A DNA stretch of 64,000 bases from Prauserella salsuginis (lineage in GTDB: Bacteria; Actinomycetota; Actinomycetes; Mycobacteriales; Pseudonocardiaceae), in NCBI RefSeq assembly GCF_024648885.1, contig NZ_JANBBF010000010.1:186001-250000 (forward strand), given 5' to 3'. Both the position numbers and the translations under genes were made by a program. The notes beneath the pieces were generated by a model that saw nothing but the letters and a program-made list of their open reading frames with translations, was not told where the DNA came from and made no database searches. This document shows positions 7,604 through 15,657 of the stretch, one piece after another. Positions within the stretch are counted from its first letter, which is position 1; every line of letters starts with the position of its first letter.

Positions 7604-8141
7604 AGCACTGCCCCAGGCGTGGCCGGTGCGGGCCGTCTACCGGAGCCGCATCGCCGCGAGCGCCTGCCAGGCGTTGAGGCGCGATGCGGGACACCTCCGG
7701 CTCGTCAGGGCCGCCGAGGACGCCCGGACGGCGCAGTCGCGACGGCCTCGCTACTACCTGCTCGACATGCGGTGGCGAACCGACTCGGTCGAGATCCCGT
7801 TACCCGAAAGCGCGTCGCACGAACGCTGGCTCACACTGCAGGTCGAGTGGGGCGTCGCCGACTCGTATCTCCTGCTCGCCACCGGACCCGAAAACGGCAT
7901 CGACCTGCTCAACCGGCACGTGCGCCGCGGCGTCCGCGAGATCGGGCACGCGCAGCACACCGACGTGTTGGCCATCCGGCGACATGTCGAGAAGGCCATG
8001 GCGGGGCAATCACACGACACCGCGACTGGACTGAACTGGACCGTGATGAGCGTCCGAGCTTCGGCCCGCCCTAAGTCATCGACGAACTGGCGGCAGCGGC
8101 TCGACCAGGACCTTCACGACGAGCTCGACACGGGCTACTGA
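7596..8141 (+). CDS. Hypothetical protein coupled to the cyclase-like gene
   Basis: The 181-residue product starts at an ATG at 7596, overlapping the stop of the cyclase-like gene by 8 bases, so translational coupling is likely. The N-terminal 60 residues are basic (RSRIAASACQALRRDAGHLRL). The middle has alternating beta-strand-like segments (HERWLTLQVEWGVADSYLLL), and the end is helical and charged. No catalytic motif or membrane segment is recognised. As the obligate partner of the cyclase-like gene it could be its effector, regulator or substrate. This is inference from gene order only. Confidence 0.6.
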   Translation: MPEALPQAWPVRAVYRSRIAASACQALRRDAGHLRLVRAAEDARTAQSRRPRYYLLDMRWRTDSVEIPLPESASHERWLTLQVEWGVADSYLLLATGPENGIDLLNRHVRRGVREIGHAQHTDVLAIRRHVEKAMAGQSHDTATGLNWTVMSVRASARPKSSTNWRQRLDQDLHDELDTGY

Positions 8142-8266
8142 TCGACACGCAACGATGACGCCCAGCAGGGGCTGGGCTGCGGCCCACCACCCGCGACTGG
8201 AACAGACCGTTCGTCCATGCGTGCCTCGGATAGTCGGTGTTGATGCCGAAGTCGATGTTTGCCAGT

Positions 8267-8959
8267 TCACGACGTCGCGGCTATTGGGAGGCGTTCGAGC
8301 ACGTGCCATCGGTACTGGTGGTTGGTCCGGTACAGCTCGACCAGCCGTAGCTCGGTGATGGTGATCGCGGTTGACGGCAGCGATCGGGCCTTGTGGGCGG
8401 CGGCGATGAACGGACCGGGCGGCTGCACCTGGTTGCTGTAGGCAATGCCCACATGCGGGCGGTATTGGGTCAGCGGGTCTACGTCGTCGTAGCCGGAGGC
8501 CGCGGACACTGCTCGGTGTAGGGATAGCAGTGGAGACCATGGGGCAACGCTGAAGCGAAGTGCGCCGGGTGAACCGGCCAGAGGGAGTAGGCGGAGGTCG
8601 AAGGGCCGGGCCGCCCGGCAATGCTCGCTGACGGTGGTGACCGCGGCGTCGAGCGTGCCGGCAGGAACTTGATCGACGTACCCGAAACGCCGCACGGTCA
8701 GATGCAGGCTCTCGGGCGGGATGAGATCCAGGCCGTCCTCCGGAAGGACCGCCTGGCACCGCTGGCTCAGCTCGACGGCGTGGGACTGCATGTCCAGGGT
8801 GACCATCCAGTGATACGAGCGCCGATGGGGCCGGTCCCAGTGGCACAGCATCTGATCGATCTGCTCGAACGCGGCTTGATCGTTGCGGGCGACACTGGCG
8901 GGGTCATCGGGGTCGGTTGGCGGCCTGGTCGGGAAGGTCGAGCTGTACGAGGTGCCCAT
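8267..8959 (-). CDS. 2H phosphoesterase (2'-5' RNA ligase-like) family protein
   Basis: The 230-residue protein (ATG at 8959) has the two repeats of the 2H superfamily: LHLTVRRFG in the first half (H-x-T-x) and PHVGIAYSN in the second. The second motif carries Gly where Thr or Ser is usual, so activity may be altered. Family members hydrolyse 2',3'-cyclic phosphates or join and break 2'-5' linkages in RNA or nucleotides. The gene is last in a minus-strand set of four (9831 to 8267) that diverges from the XRE-TPR regulator gene. The nearby nucleotide-handling genes fit a role in nucleotide or RNA metabolism. The substrate is unknown. Confidence 0.72.
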   Translation of the reverse strand: MGTSYSSTFPTRPPTDPDDPASVARNDQAAFEQIDQMLCHWDRPHRRSYHWMVTLDMQSHAVELSQRCQAVLPEDGLDLIPPESLHLTVRRFGYVDQVPAGTLDAAVTTVSEHCRAARPFDLRLLPLAGSPGALRFSVAPWSPLLSLHRAVSAASGYDDVDPLTQYRPHVGIAYSNQVQPPGPFIAAAHKARSLPSTAITITELRLVELYRTNHQYRWHVLERLPIAATS

Positions 8960-8994
8960 GCGGTACACACCTACCCGTCTCCAAGGAACAGCCC

Positions 8995-9261
8995 TCAACC
9001 GGTTCGACCGGAGATAGCCTGGACCTCGGGGCGATCGCGCCAGCTGCGGAGTTGGTCACTGAACTCGAGGACCTGCGGTTCGTTGGCCCAGCGCTGGGTG
9101 AGTCCGTGCAAGGTGGTGGCCCGCTGCCAGACCGACCGGACCGGTTGATCCGCGCACACGCGCAACGCCTCCCGCTCCAGCGCAAGTGTCCGGTCCAGGT
9201 CCGAGTCATGCCTGTCGCGCATATCAGCATGGCGGCGCGAATGGTGCGGGATGATTCGCAT
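8995..9261 (-). CDS. Small hypothetical protein
   Basis: The 88-residue charged, His- and Arg-rich helical protein (MRIIPHHSRRHADMRDRHD, then ALEREALRVCADQ) is not recognised. The ATG at 9261 overlaps the stop of the upstream 64-residue gene (TGATG), which supports it being translated. It ends 35 bases before the 2H phosphoesterase start. It has one cysteine and no membrane segment. Its function is unknown. Confidence 0.5.
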   Translation of the reverse strand: MRIIPHHSRRHADMRDRHDSDLDRTLALEREALRVCADQPVRSVWQRATTLHGLTQRWANEPQVLEFSDQLRSWRDRPEVQAISGRTG

Positions 9262-9455
9262 CACTGCTCGTCATCGAAGGTGAGACGTTTCAACCCGTCC
9301 AATACGCGCTCAAGCAGGTCTCGTGAGGGGCGTTCCCCATCAGGTAGGGCTGTTCCTGTTTCGGCAGCCTTAAGTGAGGTGTCTTCGAACCTGGGGTCGG
9401 CCGGAAGGGTTCCGGTGACGGCGTCGAGGTGGAAGGTGTCGGTGTGTGCGTTCAT
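9261..9455 (-). CDS. Small acidic hypothetical protein
   Basis: The 64-residue protein begins MNAHTDTFHLDAVTGTLPAD and ends in an amphipathic helix (SRDLLERVLDGLKRLTFDD). The chosen ATG at 9455 marks where the composition changes from Pro/Arg-rich to protein-like. The stop overlaps the next start (TGATG). Similar short acidic proteins often accompany XRE-TPR regulators in actinomycetes, but I do not recognise the family. Confidence 0.5.
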   Translation of the reverse strand: MNAHTDTFHLDAVTGTLPADPRFEDTSLKAAETGTALPDGERPSRDLLERVLDGLKRLTFDDEQ

Positions 9456-9552
9456 GAGTTCATGGCTGTGCCGTCCACCCGGTCCGAACGTCGTGCCGCT
9501 ACCGATGACGGGGCGACCGGTGGCGTCGCGGAGCGAGTGGGTGCCCACGTGG

Positions 9553-9831
9553 TTAGTGGGCCGCGCCGACTGGTTCGTAGGTGGACTCGACGTGACGCAG
9601 GCGCGTACATGCCAGGCATCGCTCACTGTCGCGGTCGCTCTCGCCGCGACGCGGAGCGCGAAGACGCTGCGGACCACAACGGGCGAGCATGAGCGTTTGA
9701 TGGGTGTCGCGGGCCACGAGGCGGCCGGGCATGGTGACGATGTGGTGGGCCACGAACCGAGGTAGATGCCACCGGCCTGCGCGTGCGGTTTCGGGGCATT
9801 TGGTGTCGGGTGTGATGTCGGTGACCAGCAT
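9553..9831 (-). CDS. Small cysteine-containing protein divergent from the XRE-TPR regulator
   Basis: The 92-residue protein starts at an ATG at 9831 behind a GAAGAGGG ribosome-binding site. It has four cysteines: one in DTKCPET, one in LARCGPQR, and a CLAC pair in ERCLACTRL near the C-terminus. The middle is basic and His-rich (WHLPRFVAHHIV). The paired cysteines suggest zinc binding. It is the first gene of the minus-strand group that diverges from the regulator at 9997, so the 165-base gap holds both promoters. Its function is unknown. Confidence 0.5.
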   Translation of the reverse strand: MLVTDITPDTKCPETARAGRWHLPRFVAHHIVTMPGRLVARDTHQTLMLARCGPQRLRAPRRGESDRDSERCLACTRLRHVESTYEPVGAAH

Positions 9832-9996
9832 GAGGACCCTCTTCAATGAAGCCTCGTGTACGGATGCTTGTCGAGTACAGTCCCGGCGTGCCTGGGGACG
9901 TAGGGGCCGCGGGGTGGCCAGGCGTTGCCATGTCTGGCGGGCCGGTTGAGCTGCGTATACCGTCACGAACGGTGCATCGGCTTGCGCATGGGGTGA

Positions 9997-11400
9997 ATGG
10001 GAATGGGCGATGGCGAGACGCGCCGGTACCTGCCGAACAAGCGGTTGACTTGGCAACGGCTGCAACGCGGGTGGAGCCGGGAGGAACTGGTCAAGCAACT
10101 CGCCGGGAGTATGCGTGCGCACGGTGACGGCGAGTCGGGGCTGACCGCGCATACGGTGCGTCGGTGGGAGTCCGGGCAGCGCTGGCCCGAACCCCGTTTC
10201 CGTAAACATCTGGTGCTCCTGTTCGGGATGCCCGCCAGCGAGCTGGGGCTGCTGACGACCGAGGAGTTGGAGAACCAGCCCGGTGATCCGTCGGTGACCG
10301 ACTCGGCGGTCACCGACACTGCGTTGGGTGCGATGGTCAGTGCGGAGCTGAGGAGGTTGTTGATGAGCGATGGCGGGGGTGTCGGCCGCCAGCAGTTTCT
10401 CCGGGCAGCACTGGCGGCGGGTCTGTCGCCCTTCCTGGCCTCGGCCACGGTCGAGAAGGCGGACGCGGCCTGGCACAGTCCTGGACACGCCCGTGACCCG
10501 CGCGCGGTCGAGGCCTACGAGAGTGTCACGGCCTCGCAGCGCAGCCTGTACTGGACCGCTCCGGTGGACACGATGTGGGAGGCGACGCTGGGACATCTTC
10601 GTCTCGGTCTCACGCTCCTGGGACAAGCCACCACCCACCGAGACGGCGCGGACTCGCTTGCGGGTGCTGTCGCGGAAACGGCCCTGTTGGCCGCGCGGAT
10701 CGCGTTCTTCGACCTCGACAACCCGACGATCGCGACGCGGTGCTTCGAGCAGGCCGAGACCGCCGTCGAGCACGCCGGTGACCACGGGCTTGCAGCCGCG
10801 ATCGCCGCTCACCGCGCGTTCGTTCCCGGCTTCGCGGGCGACTCCCTCGCCGCGCGGCGGCACCTCGACGTCGCCCAGGCCCATGCCCGCTTTGGCGGCG
10901 GTCCGAACCTGCGGGCGTGGATGCACTGCGTCACCGCCGAGATCCACGCGCGTACAGGGCACGGCGCGACGGCCCGGGACCAGATTCGCCAAGCCGAACA
11001 CGCGCTGGGCACCGCCGGCATTGACCCGGACTGGCTGGATTACTTCAGCCCCGCGCGGCTGGCCGCGTTCGCCGGCAACGCCGAGCTCCTCGCCGGACGA
11101 CACGAGTCCGCCACACGCTGGCTCGACCGATCCCTCGGCGAGCTAGACCTAGACCCGCAGGCTGGCAAGCAGCGCGCGGTCGTGCTGCTTGACCTCGCCG
11201 CGGCGCACGCCCCCACCGATGTCGATCACGCCGCGACGCTGGCGCACCAGGCCTGCGACATGCTGGGCGACCACCCCTACGGTGCCGCCGTCGAACGCAT
11301 CCCGGCGGTGCACCAGGCATTGGCCGGGACACCGGCAGGCGTCGAGCTGGTGGACCGTACTCGGGCACTTCGCCTGCCCAGTGTGACCACCGACGCGTGA
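9997..11400 (+). CDS. XRE-family regulator with C-terminal TPR-like repeats
   Basis: The 467-residue protein has an N-terminal helix-turn-helix (residues 15-75: LTWQRLQRGWSREELVKQLA, then VRRWESGQRWPEP). A linker follows, then a long helical C-terminal part with TPR-like repeats (for example AARIAFFDLDNPTIATRCFEQAE). Such proteins bind DNA through the HTH and sense peptides or partner proteins through the TPR part. They are common regulators of actinomycete accessory clusters. It diverges from a set of small genes and sits immediately before (0 bases) the convergent HAD gene. It is the likely regulator of the 8.3-21.4 kb island, although no operator was pinned down. Confidence 0.82.
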   Translation: MGMGDGETRRYLPNKRLTWQRLQRGWSREELVKQLAGSMRAHGDGESGLTAHTVRRWESGQRWPEPRFRKHLVLLFGMPASELGLLTTEELENQPGDPSVTDSAVTDTALGAMVSAELRRLLMSDGGGVGRQQFLRAALAAGLSPFLASATVEKADAAWHSPGHARDPRAVEAYESVTASQRSLYWTAPVDTMWEATLGHLRLGLTLLGQATTHRDGADSLAGAVAETALLAARIAFFDLDNPTIATRCFEQAETAVEHAGDHGLAAAIAAHRAFVPGFAGDSLAARRHLDVAQAHARFGGGPNLRAWMHCVTAEIHARTGHGATARDQIRQAEHALGTAGIDPDWLDYFSPARLAAFAGNAELLAGRHESATRWLDRSLGELDLDPQAGKQRAVVLLDLAAAHAPTDVDHAATLAHQACDMLGDHPYGAAVERIPAVHQALAGTPAGVELVDRTRALRLPSVTTDA

Positions 11401-12093
11401 CTACACCGCGTCGCGGGCGGCCTCGTTGTGTTCGGCGACGAGGCTATCCAGCGACACGAGACTGTCGAGCTGGAACAGGCATGAGGCTTCCACATCGGCT
11501 CCGAGGATCGCGGTGGCCGCGTTGTTGCGGAGGATGTGGCCCCACGGTCCTCGCCGGATCACCGCGGTCTTCATCCCCAAGTCGACGGCGGGACGGATGT
11601 CGTTGTCGAGCCGGTCTCCGACATACAGGATGTGGTCAGCGGGCACACCGGCCTCGGCGATGAGACGTTCGAAGAACTCCGGCGACGGCTTCGACGCATT
11701 CCAGCTATCGGACGTGCCGAGTACGTCGATCGGCAACTGGAGCGCGTGCAAGATCCCTTCCGCACGCGTGGTCTGGTTGCCCGCGACGCCCACGACCAAG
11801 CCTTGCTCTCGCAGGTTCACAAAACAGGGCCGCACGTCGGTGTAGAGGTCGGTTTCGTCGAAGGTTTCGGGCTGCCCCGCTTCTGCGCGTGCGCGGCGCT
11901 CCCGATCGAGGTCAAAGCCGGGTTGGAACACCTGAAACGCCTCGCGGTAATCGAGCCCCCGCGCGATCACGGCGCCGAACACCGCGGAGAACGTGTGCCG
12001 GGGCACCCCCAGCCAGTCAGCCCAGGTGCCGTACTCGGTGGTCTCGTCCACCAGAACTTCCCCGACGTCGAAAAACACCGCGCGAATGGTCAT
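11401..12093 (-). CDS. HAD-superfamily hydrolase
   Basis: The 230-residue protein starts MTIRAVFFDVGEVLVDE at an ATG at 12093. It has HAD motif I as D-x-G (DVGEV), motif II in VAGNQTTR, the Lys motif in SKPSPEFF (ASKPSPEFFERLI), and motif IV in YVGDRLDNDI. The helical cap suits small phosphorylated substrates. The Gly in place of the second motif I Asp is typical of the YihX/epoxide-hydrolase-like subgroup. It converges on the XRE-TPR gene without a gap. A phosphatase role in the neighbouring sugar/nucleotide island is plausible but not shown. Confidence 0.82.
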   Translation of the reverse strand: MTIRAVFFDVGEVLVDETTEYGTWADWLGVPRHTFSAVFGAVIARGLDYREAFQVFQPGFDLDRERRARAEAGQPETFDETDLYTDVRPCFVNLREQGLVVGVAGNQTTRAEGILHALQLPIDVLGTSDSWNASKPSPEFFERLIAEAGVPADHILYVGDRLDNDIRPAVDLGMKTAVIRRGPWGHILRNNAATAILGADVEASCLFQLDSLVSLDSLVAEHNEAARDAV

Positions 12094-12382
12094 GGCGCCC
12101 ACCTTAGGGACCCGGTGACGCGTCGGTGGCACACCCGCGGCTACCCAGTGGCCACTGTTTCCCACCGGCGGCGGTTGGTGAGCTAGGCGTGTTGATGTCC
12201 ACGACCACGAGGAACGCCGCCGACATGACACCCGCCACGCCTCGATGCGGCACCCCGACGCACGGTGGGGCCCCGAGAGTCCCCTCCTTACCCCCGGCCC
12301 ACCCGGGGTCCCACTGTGCTCCCACCTCCACCCCGGTCGGCGCGCCGACGCCGGGCCGTCCCATGCGGCAAGGCAGGCTGGC

Positions 12383-12691
12383 GTGACCGGGCACAGCGGT
12401 GACGAGGCGTATGAGCAGGTCCACCGTCTTATCGACCGCGGCTGGTCGTTCGTCGGTACTCCGACGCAGGGCTTGCTTCTTCGCTGCTACGACGCCTCGG
12501 ATGCAGTCGACACCCTTGAGGTCCCCGCCACCGGTGACTGCCTCGCCTGGCGCACGCACGTCGATCGCACCGGCGAGCGTGTCACCTGGAGATCTCGCGG
12601 TTCCCTCGACGACTGCGTGCGTGCGTTGTTGGAACTGCCCGAACCCACAGAGCACGGACGTTCTGGTTCGGCGCCGGAGCGACCATCGTGA
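12383..12691 (+). CDS. Small hypothetical protein, first gene of the 12.4-18.6 kb operon
   Basis: The 102-residue protein starts at a GTG at 12383 (VTGHSGDEAYEQVHRLIDRG). It is acidic, with beta-rich central segments (WSFVGTPTQGLLLRCYDA, LAWRTHVDRTGERVTWRS). The stop overlaps the next start by four bases (GTGA), which is the main evidence that it is translated and part of the operon. No family is recognised. The 289 bases upstream carry no gene and probably hold the operon promoter. Confidence 0.55.
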   Translation: MTGHSGDEAYEQVHRLIDRGWSFVGTPTQGLLLRCYDASDAVDTLEVPATGDCLAWRTHVDRTGERVTWRSRGSLDDCVRALLELPEPTEHGRSGSAPERPS

Positions 12692-13917
12692 GCACGCCGG
12701 ACATCGTTGAGCCTGGCGAGACGTATTCCGTTCCGGCGGCGAGCCCGTCCGGGGCGCCGGTCGTGATCGTCGTTCCGGCCGCGGCTCACGGCACGGTCGC
12801 CCAGATCGTCACCCAGGCCGAACACGCCGTGCACGTGGCTCTTGGCTGGCACACGCCGGTATGCACCGTCCTCGTGGACACCAGTGCCCCGGCCGATACC
12901 CGTGCTCGCGAGGCGTTCCTGTCATCGCTGACGGGCTGTTCGCGCCACGCTGTCGCCTGTCCTCGAGCGGGGTGGGGCGCGGCCGTGGCGCGTGGTTTCC
13001 GGCACGCCCTGCATCTTCAGGCCAGCCTGGTCGTCGTCGATGCTGATAAACCCACGGGCGAGGACGCGTTCGCCTATCACTTGCCGCTGTCCACCGCGAT
13101 CACGATGCTTCGGGAACAGGCATTGCCCGGGGTGGTGTGCAGCCCGCTGGCGCGGCCGTGGTGGCAGCGGCAACTCACGACCCATGTCCTTCGGCCACTG
13201 CTGGCGCCTGGCCTCGGACTCACGCTAGTCGATCCTGATGCGCGCACCCTCGTGCTGTCACCCCGCGCGGTCCAGATCGCGCCCAACCCGCGCTGGCGGC
13301 TCGACACGCTGCCCGGCGAGCAGGGGCTCACCGTCCTCGCTGCCGCACGCTACGCCGGCATGGACCTGGACCAGGGCCCGCCGCGGACCCCGAGCATCAC
13401 GCTGGACCAACTTTCGTCCGACGTCGGCGATCTTGCCGATCACGACCGCGGGCTGGGGCTTCTCGAGGCAGCGCTTGCGACCGCGCGACTCGCCCGCGCT
13501 GTCCCCGCTAACGCCGTCCCTCCGTGGACCGCGGACCTCGTACCGGCCAACGTCGCCGACCACGACGTCCTCGACAGGGCACTCGCTTTCGCCGCCGATG
13601 CCCGCGCCTCGCCACCGGGCGCGGCGATGCCACGGGCTGGTGACTGGCCCGGTCCGCTGATTGAGGCGTGGTACGCCGCCCGAGGACTCTCTCCCAACCT
13701 CAACGCGATCGCCTGCCGGCTCTGGGACGCCTACACCCACCGCGTCCATGCCTGGCTGCGCGCTGCGGTCCGCCTCGACGCGCACCCAGCACGGCTGCGG
13801 CAGTCGGTGATCGCCGCCAATACCGAGTTTCTGACCGCGACGGCAACCCCCATCAACCCCGTGACCACCCCCGCCATGGAGAACCATGAACACCACCGGC
13901 TACCGCAGGCCAGCTGA
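12688..13917 (+). CDS. Glycosyltransferase family 2-like (GT-A fold) protein
   Basis: The 409-residue protein has a Rossmann-like N-terminal domain: VVIVVPAAAHGTVAQIV near residue 25, VCTVLVDTSAPADTR near 57, and LVVVDADKPTGEDAF near 115. The last resembles the DxD-type nucleotide-sugar site of GT-A glycosyltransferases such as glucosyl-3-phosphoglycerate synthases. The C-terminal half is helical. It overlaps the preceding gene (GTGA) and the following NUDIX-like gene by 32 bases. The natural reaction is unknown; transfer of a sugar from a nucleotide donor is inferred. The DADK motif instead of DxD is unusual and could mean a changed metal site. Confidence 0.6.
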   Translation: MSTPDIVEPGETYSVPAASPSGAPVVIVVPAAAHGTVAQIVTQAEHAVHVALGWHTPVCTVLVDTSAPADTRAREAFLSSLTGCSRHAVACPRAGWGAAVARGFRHALHLQASLVVVDADKPTGEDAFAYHLPLSTAITMLREQALPGVVCSPLARPWWQRQLTTHVLRPLLAPGLGLTLVDPDARTLVLSPRAVQIAPNPRWRLDTLPGEQGLTVLAAARYAGMDLDQGPPRTPSITLDQLSSDVGDLADHDRGLGLLEAALATARLARAVPANAVPPWTADLVPANVADHDVLDRALAFAADARASPPGAAMPRAGDWPGPLIEAWYAARGLSPNLNAIACRLWDAYTHRVHAWLRAAVRLDAHPARLRQSVIAANTEFLTATATPINPVTTPAMENHEHHRLPQAS

Positions 13918-14332
13918 CGTCCAACGGCGTATCCGCGCCCACCTCTTGATCCACGCCAACGACGACACCTCGGGCGAAGCCAACATCGCCGGCATCCGCT
14001 CACCGGGCGGGAACTGGGTGCTGCCCGGCGGTCCTGTAGTTGCGATCCCGGCGAAGCGATCGCTGCTCGAGCACGTCCGGAACCAGACCGGGCTTGAGGT
14101 GGCCGAGTCCGCGCTGACCTGGGTCGGGGTGTTCGAAGCCGCGGCCGACTCGGCCTGCCTCGTCCTGGTGTGGGAAACCGGTGTCGAGCACACCGCGCTC
14201 GCGTCGCACGAGGACTGCCAGTGGGCCGATCACGGCGGGCTTCCTCGACCAACCCGCGACGTCGCCGTGTTCGACACCGACGACAGCAGCACGCACGACA
14301 TCGCCCACCTCATACCGTTGCATCACCCGTGA
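13886..14332 (+). CDS. Degenerate NUDIX-like protein
   Basis: The 148-residue protein has a NUDIX fold pattern: NWVLPGGPVV, then a helix at SLLEHVRNQTGLEV and the strand LTWVGVFE. The NUDIX box, normally G-x5-E-x7-RE-x2-EE-x-G, lacks the catalytic glutamates: the REx2EE positions read LEHVRNQ. It is therefore probably a non-hydrolytic NUDIX-like ligand-binding protein, or a changed enzyme. GGAG precedes the ATG, which lies inside the end of the GT-A-like gene. A separate intact NUDIX protein lies at 19614-20045. Its role in the island is unknown. Confidence 0.65.
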   Translation: MNTTGYRRPADVQRRIRAHLLIHANDDTSGEANIAGIRSPGGNWVLPGGPVVAIPAKRSLLEHVRNQTGLEVAESALTWVGVFEAAADSACLVLVWETGVEHTALASHEDCQWADHGGLPRPTRDVAVFDTDDSSTHDIAHLIPLHHP

Positions 14333-14423
14333 CCGACGGCGGGGCGGTGTCGACCCCGACCGCGCCCCGCCCCGCCGTCCTCCAAGCCCGACACTCAGGT
14401 ACACGTTCTCGGAGGTACACGAC

Positions 14424-14690
14424 ATGCTGCATGCCACGGCCACTTACCCCGCGTCGACGGGCACCTCGATACGTGCGGTGGTCACCCGCGCCGCGGTTTC
14501 ATCGACGGGCACCCGGCCACGCGGCTCGTGGCCGAGGGCGCGGACGTGTGCGGCCTCGACCGGCGCGACCTGGGGCGGGTGTTCAGGCACTCGCCTTTCA
14601 CAGAGTTACGCCATGATCGACACTCAGACGGATGGCGGCGCGGCTGCGGCCGCTCCGGGGAACGGACGCCATGCCCTCGACGACCAATGA
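14424..14690 (+). CDS. Possible 88-residue small protein, uncertain
   Basis: An ATG at 14424 follows a textbook GGAGGTACACGAC ribosome-binding site and opens an 88-codon frame. The product is Ser/Thr/Ala-rich with a central CAASTGATWGGCSG segment and resembles no protein I know. Another frame over 14460-14600 reads a more protein-like string (FIDGHPATRLVAEGADVCGL) with high third-position GC but no start. Possible explanations are a real small peptide gene, the remnant of a frameshifted gene, or a leader for the epimerase gene, whose start it overlaps. Confidence 0.3.
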   Translation: MLHATATYPASTGTSIRAVVTRAAVSSTGTRPRGSWPRARTCAASTGATWGGCSGTRLSQSYAMIDTQTDGGAAAAAPGNGRHALDDQ

Positions 14691-15657
14691 CATCGCGCCT
14701 CGCGCCGTGCTCGTCACGGGAGCAGCCGGTTTGATCGGCGTGCCCGTCGTGCGAGTGCTGCGCGCACGGGGTTTCCGCGTAGTGGCGGTCGACGACGGAA
14801 GCGCGGGCACGCTGCACCGGCTCGACGAGTTCGCCGACTGCGCCGAGGTGCAGCGTTACGTGCTCGACATTCGCCAGCGTTCGGAACTGGTACAGCTCAT
14901 GGCAGCCGAACACCCGTGGGCTGTGGTGCATCTGGCCGCACAGCACTTCATTCCGGCCTGTGACAGCGCCCCCGCCGAAACATTGGCGATCAACGTGCTG
15001 GGCACTCAGCACGTGCTGGATGCCTGCGCTGTTCACCCGCCGCAACGGCTGGTGTTCACCTCAACCGCCGACGTGTACGCCGCGAGCGAAAGCCCGCATC
15101 ACGAGGATGATCCGGTAGGGCCACAGGGCGTGTACGGCTGGTCCAAGCTGTTCGGCGAACGGCTGTTGCAGGACCAGGCGCACCGACTCGGCCACTGCAC
15201 AGCGGTAATCGCCCGCCTGTTCAACGTCTACGGACCCGGTGATCCGCACCCGCACCTGCTTCCTGAAGTCCTCCAGCAGGCACGGCACGGCCAGACGCTC
15301 GACCTCGGCGACCTGAACGCCGCCCGTGACTTCGTCTACGTCGATGATGTTGCCGAGGCATTGCTAGCGCTCCTGCGCACTCCATGCGCCGGGGTTTTCA
15401 ACATTGGCGCTGGAGTTCCGGTCGCTGGCCGAGAACTGGTCGAGCTTGTGGGGAGCCTTACCGGACGGCACCTGGAAACACGGGTCGATCCCGACCGACT
15501 TCGGCACCGGTCGCGGCCTGTGTCCTGCGCCAATCCGGAGCGCCTGCGACAGATCGTGCCGTGGTGGCCGCACACCCCGTTGCGGGAGGGCATTCGGCGA
15601 ACGATCGCGGCCGATCTTCTTGCCCGCGTTGACGAGTCGGAGGGCAAAGCATCATGA
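14671..15657 (+). CDS. NAD-dependent epimerase/dehydratase (extended SDR)
   Basis: The 328-residue protein is an extended short-chain dehydrogenase acting on nucleotide sugars. It shows the NAD-binding GAAGLIG (G-x2-G-x2-G) near residue 18, the acidic residue after strand 2 (VDDGSAG), STADVYA near 130, and the catalytic Y-x3-K in YGWSKLFGE. A C-terminal sugar-binding region includes NVYGPGDPHPHLLP and RDFVYVDDVAEA. Its usual role is epimerisation or dehydration of an NDP-sugar. It feeds naturally into the glycosyltransferase that overlaps its stop by four bases (ATGA). The sugar is not identifiable. Confidence 0.85.
   Translation: MPSTTNDIAPRAVLVTGAAGLIGVPVVRVLRARGFRVVAVDDGSAGTLHRLDEFADCAEVQRYVLDIRQRSELVQLMAAEHPWAVVHLAAQHFIPACDSAPAETLAINVLGTQHVLDACAVHPPQRLVFTSTADVYAASESPHHEDDPVGPQGVYGWSKLFGERLLQDQAHRLGHCTAVIARLFNVYGPGDPHPHLLPEVLQQARHGQTLDLGDLNAARDFVYVDDVAEALLALLRTPCAGVFNIGAGVPVAGRELVELVGSLTGRHLETRVDPDRLRHRSRPVSCANPERLRQIVPWWPHTPLREGIRRTIAADLLARVDESEGKAS

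Noticed and set aside
6872-8141. Pycsar antiphage system
   Set aside because: A cyclase-like gene is present, but no TIR or membrane effector with a cNMP-binding domain is seen. The cNMP-binding neighbour is a transcription regulator.
9553-11103. 516-codon minus-strand frame over the XRE-TPR gene
   Set aside because: Only its last 92 codons (9831-9553) look real; the rest is a shadow of the regulator.
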